DNA of 64,000 bases, from NCBI RefSeq assembly GCF_008634025.1, contig NZ_PDCM01000001.1, positions 1,416,001 to 1,480,000 of the forward strand. The letters run 5' to 3'. Shown here piece by piece: positions 17,073 through 24,760 of this stretch. Below the pieces are notes generated by a model that worked only from the letters and a program-made list of their open reading frames with translations, did no database searches and had not been told where the DNA came from. The position numbers were made by a program, and so were the translations under genes. The DNA is from Streptomyces albofaciens JCM 4342 (GTDB lineage: Bacteria; Actinomycetota; Actinomycetes; Streptomycetales; Streptomycetaceae). Positions within the stretch are counted from its first letter, which is position 1. Every line of letters starts with the position of its first letter.

Positions 17073-17108
17073 CACCGAGGCCCCTCGCTGCTGCGAGAGG
17101 CCTCGGTG
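17073..17108 (-). terminator. Terminator of tRNA-Lys copy 1
   Basis: A long inverted repeat, CACCGAGGC...GCCTCGGTG with CTCGC...GCGAG inside, lies five bases past the tRNA 3' end on the minus strand and is followed by TTTGCG. Confidence 0.8.
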
Positions 17109-17113
17109 TGACG

Positions 17114-17187
17114 TGCGCCGCCAGGGACTCGAACCCCGGACCCGCTGATTAAGAGTCAGCTGCTCTAACCAACTGAGCTAGCGGCGC
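17114..17187 (-). tRNA. tRNA-Lys (CTT), copy 1
   Basis: 74 bases on the minus strand, without encoded CCA. The acceptor arms are GCGCCGC and GCGGCGC with discriminator A; the D arm is GCTC-AGTTGGTTAGAGC, the anticodon loop is CTCTTAA with anticodon CTT, and the T loop is GGTTCGAGTCC. The sequence is identical to copies at 24575-24648 and 39095-39168. Confidence 0.97.
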
Positions 17188-17519
17188 GCGCTGACGAAGA
17201 AAACTTTACACGAACTCCGGGGGTGCTCCCGACCACCCGCCCGGCCGTCCGGACCGGCCGAATGTGTGACCCGCGTCACCGTCTTTCCGGGGGATTCGCG
17301 GGACGGGGCCGCCGGGCCGGAATCCCCTGGGGCGCCGGGGCGGAAGTCCCGCGATCTCGGGACCTTCGCCGTTTCGCGCGCCCGTTTTGGTCTGTGAGTA
17401 TCGATTCGTGGTACAAGATCATCAGTTGCCCCGTCAACATGCGGTATCTCCTGCCAGTTGAGAAGCTGTGGCAGGTGCGAAGGCGAACGGGAACGGAACG
17501 GGCCTGGAGGGGAACTGAA

Positions 17520-18836
17520 ATGGCAGTGCCGGGATTCGTGGAATTCGACCCCGCGGACAGCTGCTCCTGCGGCGGCTGCGTCCAGGGGCGGCGCGCGCTC
17601 CAGCGCGTCCCGGCCGTCCGGGACGGCGGTCACCCCGGCGCGCACGGCGCCCGCCGCGCCCTGGTCCTCGTCGCGACCGCCGGAACCGTCCTGAGCAGCG
17701 GCGTTTCCGGTGCCGGGCTCGCCGTGGCGCTCGACGCCCCAGGCGCCGCGGGCCCGGCCGGTGCCCCCGGACGGACCGGCGTGATCCGTGCCACAACCCC
17801 GCAAGGCCAGGTCGGCGGGCTGTACGGGGGAACGGGCACCGGGCGCGGCGTCACCGCGGCGGCGCACACCCTCCGGACCCTCACCCGGGACCAGATCATC
17901 GCGCGGGCCCAGCGCTGGATCAGCGCCAAGGTCCCCTACGACATGCATCGCTACTGGTCGGACGGCTACCGCCAGGACTGTTCCGGATTCATCTCGATGG
18001 CCTGGAACCTCGGCGGCAACCAGTGGACCGGAAGCCTCGCCCAGTACGGCACCCGCATATCGAAGAGCGAATTGCGGCCCGGCGACATGCTGCTGTTCCA
18101 CAACCCGGCGAATCCGGGGGCGGGCTCCCACGTCACCCTTTTCGGCGGCTGGACCGATTCCTCCCGTACGCACTACATCGCGTACGAGCAGACCCGGCCG
18201 CACGCGGTGAAACGGCCCACCCCGTACGCCTACTGGAGCAATTCCACGCGGTACGTCGCCTATCGCTACCGCGGGCTGGCCGGCGGCGGCACTCCGGGCG
18301 GCGGCACGGACACCGGGACAGCGGCTTTCCCCGGCGCCGGGTATTTCGGGCCGGGCGCCGACAACGCGTATGTCACCCGGCTGGGCCGGATGCTCGTCGC
18401 CCGCGGCGGCGGCCGGTTCTACACCTCCGGACCGGGGCCGCGCTGGACCGCCGCGGACCGCCGGGCCACCGAGGCGTTCCAGCGGGCCCAGGGCTGGACC
18501 GGCGCCGAGGCGGACGGCATTCCAGGCCCGGCGACCTGGTCGTACCTGGTCAACGGCGTGGGCCGGGACATCGGCGGCGGCCCGCCCGACGGTGGCGGCA
18601 CGGCCTTCCCGGGCACCGGCTGGTTCCGGCCCGGCCAGTCCAACGGTTACGTCACCAGCATCGGGAAGCGGCTGGTGGCCAAAGGTTTCGGCACGTACTA
18701 CACCTCCGGCCCCGGACCCCGGTGGACGGAGGCGGACCGCCGCAACGTCGAGGCGTTCCAGCGGGCCCAGGGCTGGACCGGCCGGGACGCCGACGGCTAC
18801 CCCGGCCCCGAGACATGGCGGCGACTCTTCCGATGA
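17520..18836 (+). CDS. Secreted NlpC/P60-like hydrolase with two peptidoglycan-binding domains
   Basis: 438 residues from ATG 17520 behind GGAGGGG. The first 25 residues are not a normal signal: they contain SCSCGGC, ahead of a basic stretch and the hydrophobic segment ALVLVATAGTVLSSGVSGAGLAVAL. The catalytic domain (about 115-255) has YRQDCSGFISMAWNLGG (nucleophile Cys), GSHVTLFGGW (His) and ELRPGDMLLFHN, a cell-wall amidase or endopeptidase fold. Two peptidoglycan-binding domains follow, each containing TSGPGPRWT, AFQRAQGWTG and PGPxTW. It should act outside the cell on peptidoglycan. Its stop overlaps the next ATG (ATGA). Confidence 0.82.
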   Translation: MAVPGFVEFDPADSCSCGGCVQGRRALQRVPAVRDGGHPGAHGARRALVLVATAGTVLSSGVSGAGLAVALDAPGAAGPAGAPGRTGVIRATTPQGQVGGLYGGTGTGRGVTAAAHTLRTLTRDQIIARAQRWISAKVPYDMHRYWSDGYRQDCSGFISMAWNLGGNQWTGSLAQYGTRISKSELRPGDMLLFHNPANPGAGSHVTLFGGWTDSSRTHYIAYEQTRPHAVKRPTPYAYWSNSTRYVAYRYRGLAGGGTPGGGTDTGTAAFPGAGYFGPGADNAYVTRLGRMLVARGGGRFYTSGPGPRWTAADRRATEAFQRAQGWTGAEADGIPGPATWSYLVNGVGRDIGGGPPDGGGTAFPGTGWFRPGQSNGYVTSIGKRLVAKGFGTYYTSGPGPRWTEADRRNVEAFQRAQGWTGRDADGYPGPETWRRLFR

Positions 18837-20683
18837 CGGAGCGCACGATGGCGACGAAGACCACGACAGCGGACACCAGGAACGGGACGGCGGGCGGGGC
18901 GCGGAGCGAGCCGGCGGACGGGCCGGACGGCCTGGACGGGGCGGACGGTTCGGACGGGACGAGCGGTTCGGACGGGACGAGCGGTCCGGACGGGACGGGG
19001 GGTCCGGACGGGACGGGCGGTTCGGGCGGTCCTGACGGGACGGCGCGCGAGGTGGGGGAGGGCGGGGGCGCGGGGGAGCCGGCAACGCGCGGTGGGATGC
19101 CGGAGACGGGCCCGGAGGGCGGTTCCGGGGCGGCGGCGGAGCGGGCTGTTGATGCCGGATCAGCTGTGCCCGAGTCCGCTCCTGACCCCGGGTCAGGTGC
19201 AGACGTGAAGCGCCGCACCACGGCCCAGCCCTCCCTCTGGACCGCGCGTGCCCGCTCCGCGCGGTACGGCGACGGCATCCCCATGGACATGCTCTTCCGC
19301 GCCGAGCCGGAGGCGGAGCCGGGAGCGGAGACGGGGAAGCCGGGAGAGGCGAAGGAGTCGAAGGCGGCGAAGGGAGCCGAGGCGCCGGACGACGCCAAGG
19401 CACCGGACGGTACGGACGGCCCGGCCGCCGCACACGCGCCGGCCGCCGTGGCGTCCGACGGCCCCGAGGATCCCGACGACGTCGACACCGCCGAGCAGCC
19501 GCCGGTACGGGCTCCGCTCGCGGCCCCCGCGTCCGCCCGGGTCACCCCGGCGGACGCCGCCGTGGCGGGCATCACCGCCGCGACCGGCCTGCTGGACACC
19601 GCGGAACGCGCCGCGCTCGACGGCGCCCTCGGCGTGGTCGACGCGGGCAGCCGCTTCCGTACCGACGGCGCACCCGGCACCGGCGGCGACCGGAAAGCGG
19701 ACTCCGGCACGGCGCCCGGCCGCCCCGCGTGGTTCCGCGAGTTCTCCGGAACGGCCGAGCGGCGCGCCCCCGAGGAGGACCCCGGCGTGGCCGAGCGCCG
19801 CGGCTTCTCCCTGTCCGGCTGGCTGGCCGTGTTCGTCGGACTGCTGGCCATCGCCGCCTCCGTGGCGTTCCTGTGGTGGCGCGGCCTCCTGCCCGCCTCC
19901 GTCGTACGGGCCCTGGGCCTGGACATCGCCATCAGCCCCGCCCCGCGGCCGTGGGAATGGGCGGTGGCCGGGCTCGGCGGAGTGCTCGCGCTGTGCGCGT
20001 TCGGCGGGCTGGCCCGCGGGCGGGTCGGCAGCGCCTGGGTGCTCAGCCTCTTCGGGCGCTACCGCGGCAGTGTGCGCCGTACCGGCCTGGTGTGGATCAG
20101 CCCCCTGGTGCTGCGCCGCCGGGTGGACGTACGGCTGCGGCACTGGCGCAGCGAGGCGATGCCCGCGGTCGACGCGCAGGGCATCCAGCTGCGGGTCGTG
20201 GTGCTCGTCGTCTGGCGGGTCAGGGACACCGCCCGGGCGCTGCTCGCGGTCCGGGACCACACCGCCTACCTGCGCGAACAGGTGGAGGCGGCGATGGCGC
20301 GGGTGCTCTCCCAACTGCCCGCCGACGCCTTCCACGAGGAGACGCCGACGCTGCGGAACGCGGAGGCGGTCGGCGAGGCCCTCACCCGGGCCCTGGCGGC
20401 GGACTGCCGCCCGGTCGGCATCGAGGTGTTCTCCGTGCAGCCGACCCGGATCGAGTACGCGCCGGAGGTGGCGGCCGCGATGCAGCGGCGGCAGATCGCG
20501 GCGATCGACGCCAAGCACCGCGACAGCGTGCTGACCTCGGTCGTGGACGCGGTCGACGACACGGTGCACCGGCTGACCAGCAGAGGGCTGGTCGAACTGG
20601 ACGACTACGAGCGAAAAGCCCTGGTCAAAGACCTGACCGTGGCGTTCTACACGGCGCGCGGCAACGCCGCCGCCAAGAGCTGA
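18833..20683 (+). CDS. SPFH/Band 7 membrane protein with collagen-like N-terminal stretch
   Basis: 616 residues from ATG 18833, in an ATGA overlap with the preceding hydrolase gene. Residues about 28-70 have glycine at every third position (GPD, GLD, GAD, GSD, GTS units). A long acidic Ala/Glu/Pro region follows to about residue 320, then two membrane segments (LAVFVGLLAIAASVAFLWW and WAVAGLGGVLALCAFGGLA) and a Band 7 domain (about 400-600: VDVRLRHWRSEAMPAVDAQG, LREQVEAAMARVLSQLP, GIEVFSVQPTRIEYAPEV, MQRRQIAAIDAK). SPFH proteins scaffold membrane microdomains. Position between two wall hydrolases suggests it organises their export or local action. Confidence 0.85.
   Translation: MTERTMATKTTTADTRNGTAGGARSEPADGPDGLDGADGSDGTSGSDGTSGPDGTGGPDGTGGSGGPDGTAREVGEGGGAGEPATRGGMPETGPEGGSGAAAERAVDAGSAVPESAPDPGSGADVKRRTTAQPSLWTARARSARYGDGIPMDMLFRAEPEAEPGAETGKPGEAKESKAAKGAEAPDDAKAPDGTDGPAAAHAPAAVASDGPEDPDDVDTAEQPPVRAPLAAPASARVTPADAAVAGITAATGLLDTAERAALDGALGVVDAGSRFRTDGAPGTGGDRKADSGTAPGRPAWFREFSGTAERRAPEEDPGVAERRGFSLSGWLAVFVGLLAIAASVAFLWWRGLLPASVVRALGLDIAISPAPRPWEWAVAGLGGVLALCAFGGLARGRVGSAWVLSLFGRYRGSVRRTGLVWISPLVLRRRVDVRLRHWRSEAMPAVDAQGIQLRVVVLVVWRVRDTARALLAVRDHTAYLREQVEAAMARVLSQLPADAFHEETPTLRNAEAVGEALTRALAADCRPVGIEVFSVQPTRIEYAPEVAAAMQRRQIAAIDAKHRDSVLTSVVDAVDDTVHRLTSRGLVELDDYERKALVKDLTVAFYTARGNAAAKS
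18917..19042 (+). repeat. Collagen-like Gly-X-Y coding repeat in the SPFH gene
   Basis: Degenerate 9-base and 18-base units of the type GGACGGGACGAGCGGTTC encode about 14 consecutive Gly-X-Y triplets rich in Asp, Thr, Ser and Pro. Confidence 0.8.
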
Positions 20684-20745
20684 CCAACCGACCAGAACCA
20701 ACCGGAACCGACGAGAACCGACCAGAACCGACGAGAGCGGCCGAC
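20684..20745 (+). repeat. Short tandem repeat between SPFH and NlpC/P60 genes
   Basis: Imperfect units of ACCGACCAGA and ACCGACGAGA alternate about five times directly after the SPFH stop. The repeat is non-coding and may simply be slippage, or could affect the message between the two genes. Confidence 0.7.
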
Positions 20746-20779
20746 CGGAGCGGAACACGAGCGGAGAGGCAGGCAGGAC

Positions 20780-21706
20780 ATGCGGACACCGGAGTTCGTC
20801 GAAGACATAACGGATGGGTGCGGGTGCGCCTTCTGCGCCGGGGCCGCGGTCGAGTCCGCCGCGCGCCACGGCGGCAGCCTGCCGCGGTGCACGGTGCGCG
20901 GCGCCGTCGCGGCGGCGGTGGGCGCGGTGACGCTGGTCGGCGCCGCGGCCGGCGTGGCGAGCGCCGAACCGGCACCCCGGCACGCGGGCTGGGACGGCTC
21001 GAAGTACTGGTACAAGGACGCCACCGGCTGGTGGCGGTGGACCAGCCACTACGAGAAGTACCGGCGGTATGCGGGCGGTTCGGGCAGCGGGACCGGAACG
21101 GCGTCCGCCTCGAACGGGTCCTCCGCCGCGCCCGCGCGTGGCCACAATCCCCGTCCCACCTTCCGCGGCCGGTCCGGCTGGGACGCGACCGACCGGGTGT
21201 ACTGGTACCGGCAGAACGGCAGCTGGTGGTGGACCAGCCACCGGGAGCGCTACGAAGCCCGTACCGGCGCGTCGGGCGGGACGGGTGGCGCGCGCACCCG
21301 TACGGAACAGAGTTCGCGCAGCAGCCAGGGCACCCCCACCCGGTTCGGCACCGAGGCCGCCGTCCAGTGGGCGATGGCCCAGCTCGGCAAGCCCTACGCG
21401 TGGGGCGGCAACGGCCCGTCCGCCTTCGACTGCTCCGGCCTGGTCCAGCAGGCGTACCAGCGCGCGGGCATCTCGCTGCCGCGGGTCGCCGACGCCCAGT
21501 ACCGCGCCTCGACGCCCCTCTCACGCGACCAGCTGCGCCGCGGCGACCTGGTCTTCTGGTCGTCCAACGGCTCCGCCTCCGGCATCCACCACGTGGCGGT
21601 CTACCTCGGCGGCGGCCAGTACCTGGAGGCACCCCGGCCCGGGCGGGCGGTCCGGGTCTCGTCCTTCGCCGCCTACCGCCCCACCTTGTACGGGCGGGTC
21701 GGCTGA
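20780..21706 (+). CDS. Secreted NlpC/P60 cell-wall peptidase with aromatic repeats
   Basis: 308 residues. The N-terminus has GCGCAFCAG before the export segment AVAAAVGAVTLVGAAAGVASA, echoing the CxCxxC leader of the gene at 17520. The mature part starts with two related repeats of about 30 residues (GWDGSKYWYKDATGWWRWTS and GWDATDRVYWYRQNGSWWW) joined by a Ser/Gly linker. The C-terminal NlpC/P60 domain (about 190-308) has FDCSGLVQQAYQRAG (Cys), HHVAVYLGG (His) and LRRGDLVFW. It should cleave D-Glu-meso-DAP or related peptide bonds in peptidoglycan. The aromatic repeats may bind wall polymers. Confidence 0.87.
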   Translation: MRTPEFVEDITDGCGCAFCAGAAVESAARHGGSLPRCTVRGAVAAAVGAVTLVGAAAGVASAEPAPRHAGWDGSKYWYKDATGWWRWTSHYEKYRRYAGGSGSGTGTASASNGSSAAPARGHNPRPTFRGRSGWDATDRVYWYRQNGSWWWTSHRERYEARTGASGGTGGARTRTEQSSRSSQGTPTRFGTEAAVQWAMAQLGKPYAWGGNGPSAFDCSGLVQQAYQRAGISLPRVADAQYRASTPLSRDQLRRGDLVFWSSNGSASGIHHVAVYLGGGQYLEAPRPGRAVRVSSFAAYRPTLYGRVG

Positions 21707-21751
21707 CCCCGCCGTACGCGCAGACCCGCCCCTGAAGAAAGGCCGCTCGTC

Positions 21752-22870
21752 ATGGCGCCGACCGCCCCCACCACCGTCCTGGCCCCGCCCGCCGAACCGA
21801 CCGCCGACCCCGCCGCCGACATACCCGCGCCGATACCCGACCCGCTGGTCCACGGCTTCCTGCCCGCCCGGCCACCCGTCCGGACCATGGGCGGGACCTG
21901 GGCGTGGCTGAGCGAGCTGGCCGGGGCCATCGCCACCGCCCCGGACCGGGGCGCCGCCCGCGCCCTGGTCGCCGACGCGGGGCGGGAGGGCATGCTGACG
22001 GCGCTGCGGCAGCGCGTCTCCCGCCTGTCGCCGCGCAACGCCGACGCCGCGTCTCTGCGGGTCGCGGTGATCGCGGCGGCCTGCGGCTGGAGCGGCCTGG
22101 ACCCGCTCGCGCCCGGGTCCCGGCACGCCGCGGACCCGGCGTTCCTCGACCTGTGGTCGGCCGTCGCGCACCGCGTCGGCCACCAGCAGTTCGTGGCGCT
22201 GCCCACGCTCGCGCTGCTGAACTGGGCGCCGGAGCGCAAGCCGCGCCGCCACCTGCCCATCGACCAGCTCGCCCGTACCGAACCCCTCGTCCCCGTCGTG
22301 AGCTGGTCGCCGGAGGGGCGGCCGCTCGGCCGGCTGGACCGGCTGATGCTGGCCAGTACGCGGCTGGAGGCGCACGGCATCTGGCTGTTCCGGCTGGCCG
22401 GAACGCTCGCCGGACGGGACCCCGGGGACGCGTCCACCGGGACGGCGCTGCGCCGCCTGGTCCGGGTGCAGCACGCGCTGCGCGCCCAGCTCCAGTCGGA
22501 GGCGGCGGCGCTGCGGGCGGCCCCGGAACCGGAGTGGCAGGGGACGGTGCTCGCCGAACTCGCCGGTCTGGGGGCGCTGGATCCGCCGGTCTTCCAGGCG
22601 GCGGACGCGGTGCTCGGCATGGGCGGACGTCGGGCGGGCGACACCGGACGGCACCAGCTGCGCCGCCATCTGCCGGCCCGGAACCGCGCCTGGCTGAGCG
22701 CGTTGGAGCGGCACTGCGTGCCCGTGCGCACCCTCGCCCACCGGGGCGGCCCGGACGCCGCGGTCTTCCGGGAGGCGCGGGTATCGCTGATCGCGCTGCG
22801 GCGTACGTACGCGGGCCTGGTGCGGTGCGCCGCCCGACCGGCCGGGGGACCGCTGACGGCGGTGGCCTGA
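21752..22870 (+). CDS. Indoleamine 2,3-dioxygenase-like fold protein, heme ligand replaced
   Basis: 372 residues, from ATG 21752 with GAAAG upstream. Without a search, I read it as a distant homologue of indoleamine 2,3-dioxygenase: LLNWAPERKP (155-164) resembles VLANWKKKDP, VFQAADAVLGM (280-290) resembles VFQCFDVLLGI, HLPARNRAWLSALER (306-320) resembles YMPPAHRAFLCSLES, and ALRRTYAGLV (348-357) resembles SLRSYHLQIV. In the last match the proximal heme histidine becomes Tyr353. Dioxygenase activity is therefore doubtful; heme binding by Tyr or loss of heme are both possible. The protein has no signal peptide. It follows the peptidase gene after 45 bases. Alternative: an unrelated all-helical conserved protein. 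Confidence 0.55.
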   Translation: MAPTAPTTVLAPPAEPTADPAADIPAPIPDPLVHGFLPARPPVRTMGGTWAWLSELAGAIATAPDRGAARALVADAGREGMLTALRQRVSRLSPRNADAASLRVAVIAAACGWSGLDPLAPGSRHAADPAFLDLWSAVAHRVGHQQFVALPTLALLNWAPERKPRRHLPIDQLARTEPLVPVVSWSPEGRPLGRLDRLMLASTRLEAHGIWLFRLAGTLAGRDPGDASTGTALRRLVRVQHALRAQLQSEAAALRAAPEPEWQGTVLAELAGLGALDPPVFQAADAVLGMGGRRAGDTGRHQLRRHLPARNRAWLSALERHCVPVRTLAHRGGPDAAVFREARVSLIALRRTYAGLVRCAARPAGGPLTAVA

Positions 22871-23006
22871 TCCGGGGGTTCGGGAGGGGGTGTTCCGGCC
22901 GTGGCTGACCGGCCGTGCTGTGGCGCGATCGGGGCCCGGTGGCGGGCCGTGCGCGGGGGACCGTTGGGCCGGTTGTGCGCAACCGTAAACCGACCGTCCG
23001 CTTGTT

Positions 23007-23022
23007 ATTGGTCTGGACATGT
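23007..23022. promoter_or_regulatory. DasR operator (dre-like), distal site of LPMO gene 1
   Basis: ATTGGTCTGGACATGT resembles the dre consensus ACTGGTCTAGACCACT; the left half-site is intact and the right half is degenerate. It lies 95 bases upstream of the LPMO start, 40 bases from a second better site. Confidence 0.6.
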
Positions 23023-23046
23023 CCATGCGGCGTCACTAGTCTTCCC

Positions 23047-23062
23047 GTTGGTCTAGACCGCA
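23047..23062. promoter_or_regulatory. DasR operator (dre), proximal site of LPMO gene 1
   Basis: GTTGGTCTAGACCGCA contains the perfect palindromic core TGGTCTAGACC of the DasR-responsive element. It is 55 bases before the LPMO start, where a repressor would cover the promoter. DasR releases DNA when N-acetylglucosamine-derived glucosamine-6-phosphate is high, which fits a chitin-active enzyme. Confidence 0.8.
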
Positions 23063-23116
23063 CAGCACGCAAGACAGCAGCTCATGGAACACCCCCCTCG
23101 TTCTTCAGGAGCAAGC

Positions 23117-23710
23117 ATGCGCAAAAAGCTCAGCGCTGCCGTGGTCGGTCTCGGCGTCGTCGGAGTCTCCCTGTTCGCCACCAGCAGTGCGTCCAGCCAC
23201 GGCTACAGCGACCAGCCCCCCAGCCGCCAGGCGCTCTGCGCCAAGGGAACGGTCAAGAACTGCGGCGCGATCCAGTACGAGCCGCAGAGCGTCGAGGGCC
23301 CCAAGGGCTTCCCGGCCGCGGGCCCCGCCGACGGCAGGATATGTTCCGGCGGCAACAGCGGGTTCAAGGAGCTGGACGACCCGCGCGGCGGCAAGTGGCC
23401 CGCCACCAGCCTCAAGGGCGGCCAGGGCTACACCTTCCAGTGGCGGCTGACCGCGCGGCACGCCACCACGGACTTCCGCTACTACATCACCAAGGACGGC
23501 TACGACCCGAGCAAGCCGCTCACCCGGGCCGACCTCGAACCGGAGCCGTTCGTGACGGTCCCGATGGGCGGGCGGCAGCCGGCCGCGACCGTGCAGCACC
23601 AGGGCACGGTGCCCACCCAGAAGCACGGCCACCACATCATCCTGGGCGTCTGGAACATCGCCGACACCGGTAACGCGTTCTACGCCTGCTCCGACGTCAA
23701 CCTCTCGTAA
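23117..23710 (+). CDS. AA10 lytic polysaccharide monooxygenase (chitin-active type), copy 1
   Basis: 197 residues from ATG 23117, with AGGAG before it. After the signal peptide the mature protein begins at His28 (SASS/HGYSD), the N-terminal copper ligand of AA10 enzymes. The second copper His is in TARHATTDFRYY, and FYACSDVNL near the end supplies the usual axial Phe and last cysteine. It is a single catalytic domain without a carbohydrate-binding module, about the size of CHB1-type Streptomyces chitin-binding proteins. Expected role is oxidative cleavage of crystalline chitin outside the cell. Two dre sites precede it and a paralogue follows. Confidence 0.92.
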   Translation: MRKKLSAAVVGLGVVGVSLFATSSASSHGYSDQPPSRQALCAKGTVKNCGAIQYEPQSVEGPKGFPAAGPADGRICSGGNSGFKELDDPRGGKWPATSLKGGQGYTFQWRLTARHATTDFRYYITKDGYDPSKPLTRADLEPEPFVTVPMGGRQPAATVQHQGTVPTQKHGHHIILGVWNIADTGNAFYACSDVNLS

Positions 23711-23730
23711 CCGGCGCCGGAGCCCCCCAC

Positions 23731-23761
23731 GGGCCTCCCCGTCCTTCCCCCGGGGAGGCCC
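23731..23761 (+). terminator. Terminator of LPMO gene 1
   Basis: A perfect 11-base-pair stem, GGGCCTCCCCG with CGGGGAGGCCC, and a nine-base loop lies 20 bases past the stop. Confidence 0.8.
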
Positions 23762-23846
23762 CGACCCCACGGCCCGGCCCCATACGGCCGCCGATCCGTC
23801 CGCTCCGCTCCCCTAGGCAGCACCGTCCGGCCGGAATATTCTGCTG

Positions 23847-23862
23847 GTTGGTCTGGACCGCA
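23847..23862. promoter_or_regulatory. DasR operator (dre) of LPMO gene 2
   Basis: GTTGGTCTGGACCGCA differs from the proximal site of copy 1 at a single base and sits 45 bases upstream of the second LPMO start. The shared flanks (TTGGTCT..ACCGCA) show the promoter was duplicated with the gene. Confidence 0.78.
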
Positions 23863-23906
23863 GTGCACTCAGCTCGCAGGAAACCCCCTCATTCCGGGAG
23901 CGAAGC

Positions 23907-24494
23907 ATGCGCAAAAGGATCAGCGCGGCCGTCGTCGGACTGGGCATCATCGGCGCGACGGTCCTGTCGACCGGCGGCGCCGGCAGCCACGGCTACACCG
24001 ACGCCCCCATCAGCAGACAGAAACTGTGCGCCAACGGCACGGTGAAGAACTGCGGCGCCATCCAGTGGGAGCCGCAGAGCGTCGAGGGCCCCAAGGGCTT
24101 CCCGAACGGCGGACCCGCCGACGGCCGGATCTGCGCCGGCGGCAACAGCCGGTTCAAGGAACTGGACGACCCGCGCGGCGGCCAGTGGCCCGCCACCAAG
24201 GTGAGCGCGGGCTCGTACACCTTCCGCTGGCGCTTCACCGCCCCGCACCGCACCACGGACTTCCGCTACTACATCACCAAGAACGGCTGGAACCCCGGCC
24301 GCCCCGTGACCCGGGCGGACCTGGAGCCCACTCCGTTCCTGACCGTCCCCTACAACGGTCAGCAGCCGCCGACCACCTACACCCACCAGGGCACGCTGCC
24401 CGGCGGGAAGACCGGCAGGCACCTGATCGTCGGCGTCTGGACGATCGCCGACACCGCCAACGCCTTCTACGCCTGCTCGGACGTGGAGTACTGA
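23907..24494 (+). CDS. AA10 lytic polysaccharide monooxygenase (chitin-active type), copy 2
   Basis: 195 residues. The mature N-terminus is again His28 (GAGS/HGYTD); the second copper His is in TAPHRTTDFRYY and the end is FYACSDVEY. It is closely similar to copy 1 over the whole length, including QSVEGPKGFP and KELDDPRGG, so the pair is a tandem duplication. Differences are concentrated around the substrate-facing loop after KNGW and in the Pro/Thr segment PPTTYTHQG, which could shift substrate preference. It has its own dre site and its own terminator, so it is not simply cotranscribed with copy 1. Confidence 0.92.
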   Translation: MRKRISAAVVGLGIIGATVLSTGGAGSHGYTDAPISRQKLCANGTVKNCGAIQWEPQSVEGPKGFPNGGPADGRICAGGNSRFKELDDPRGGQWPATKVSAGSYTFRWRFTAPHRTTDFRYYITKNGWNPGRPVTRADLEPTPFLTVPYNGQQPPTTYTHQGTLPGGKTGRHLIVGVWTIADTANAFYACSDVEY

Positions 24495-24530
24495 GCGAGA
24501 CGGCGGGCGGATGACCGGCCCCGGAAACAT

Positions 24531-24569
24531 GAATGGGCCTCTCGGAGCTGTGCTCCGAGAGGCCCATTC
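24531..24569. terminator. Bidirectional terminator between LPMO 2 and tRNA-Lys copy 2
   Basis: A perfect 17-base-pair stem (24531-24547 with 24553-24569) and a five-base loop CTGTG. It lies between the plus-strand LPMO gene and the minus-strand tRNA and can serve both. Confidence 0.9.
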
Positions 24570-24574
24570 TCAGG

Positions 24575-24648
24575 TGCGCCGCCAGGGACTCGAACCCCGG
24601 ACCCGCTGATTAAGAGTCAGCTGCTCTAACCAACTGAGCTAGCGGCGC
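24575..24648 (-). tRNA. tRNA-Lys (CTT), copy 2
   Basis: 74 bases, identical to the copies at 17114-17187 and 39095-39168, with anticodon CTT. The 5' flank on the minus strand has AGTATTT about ten bases before the gene, a plausible -10 element. Confidence 0.97.
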
Positions 24649-24760
24649 TCGCTGACGAAGTAAATACTACCTGGTCCCGAGGGGTGCTGATGACCACCTC
24701 CCGGGCCGGGCCCCCGCGCGGGCCTGCCGGAGCCCCGCTCCGCGCCCGCGGCGCCCGGGC

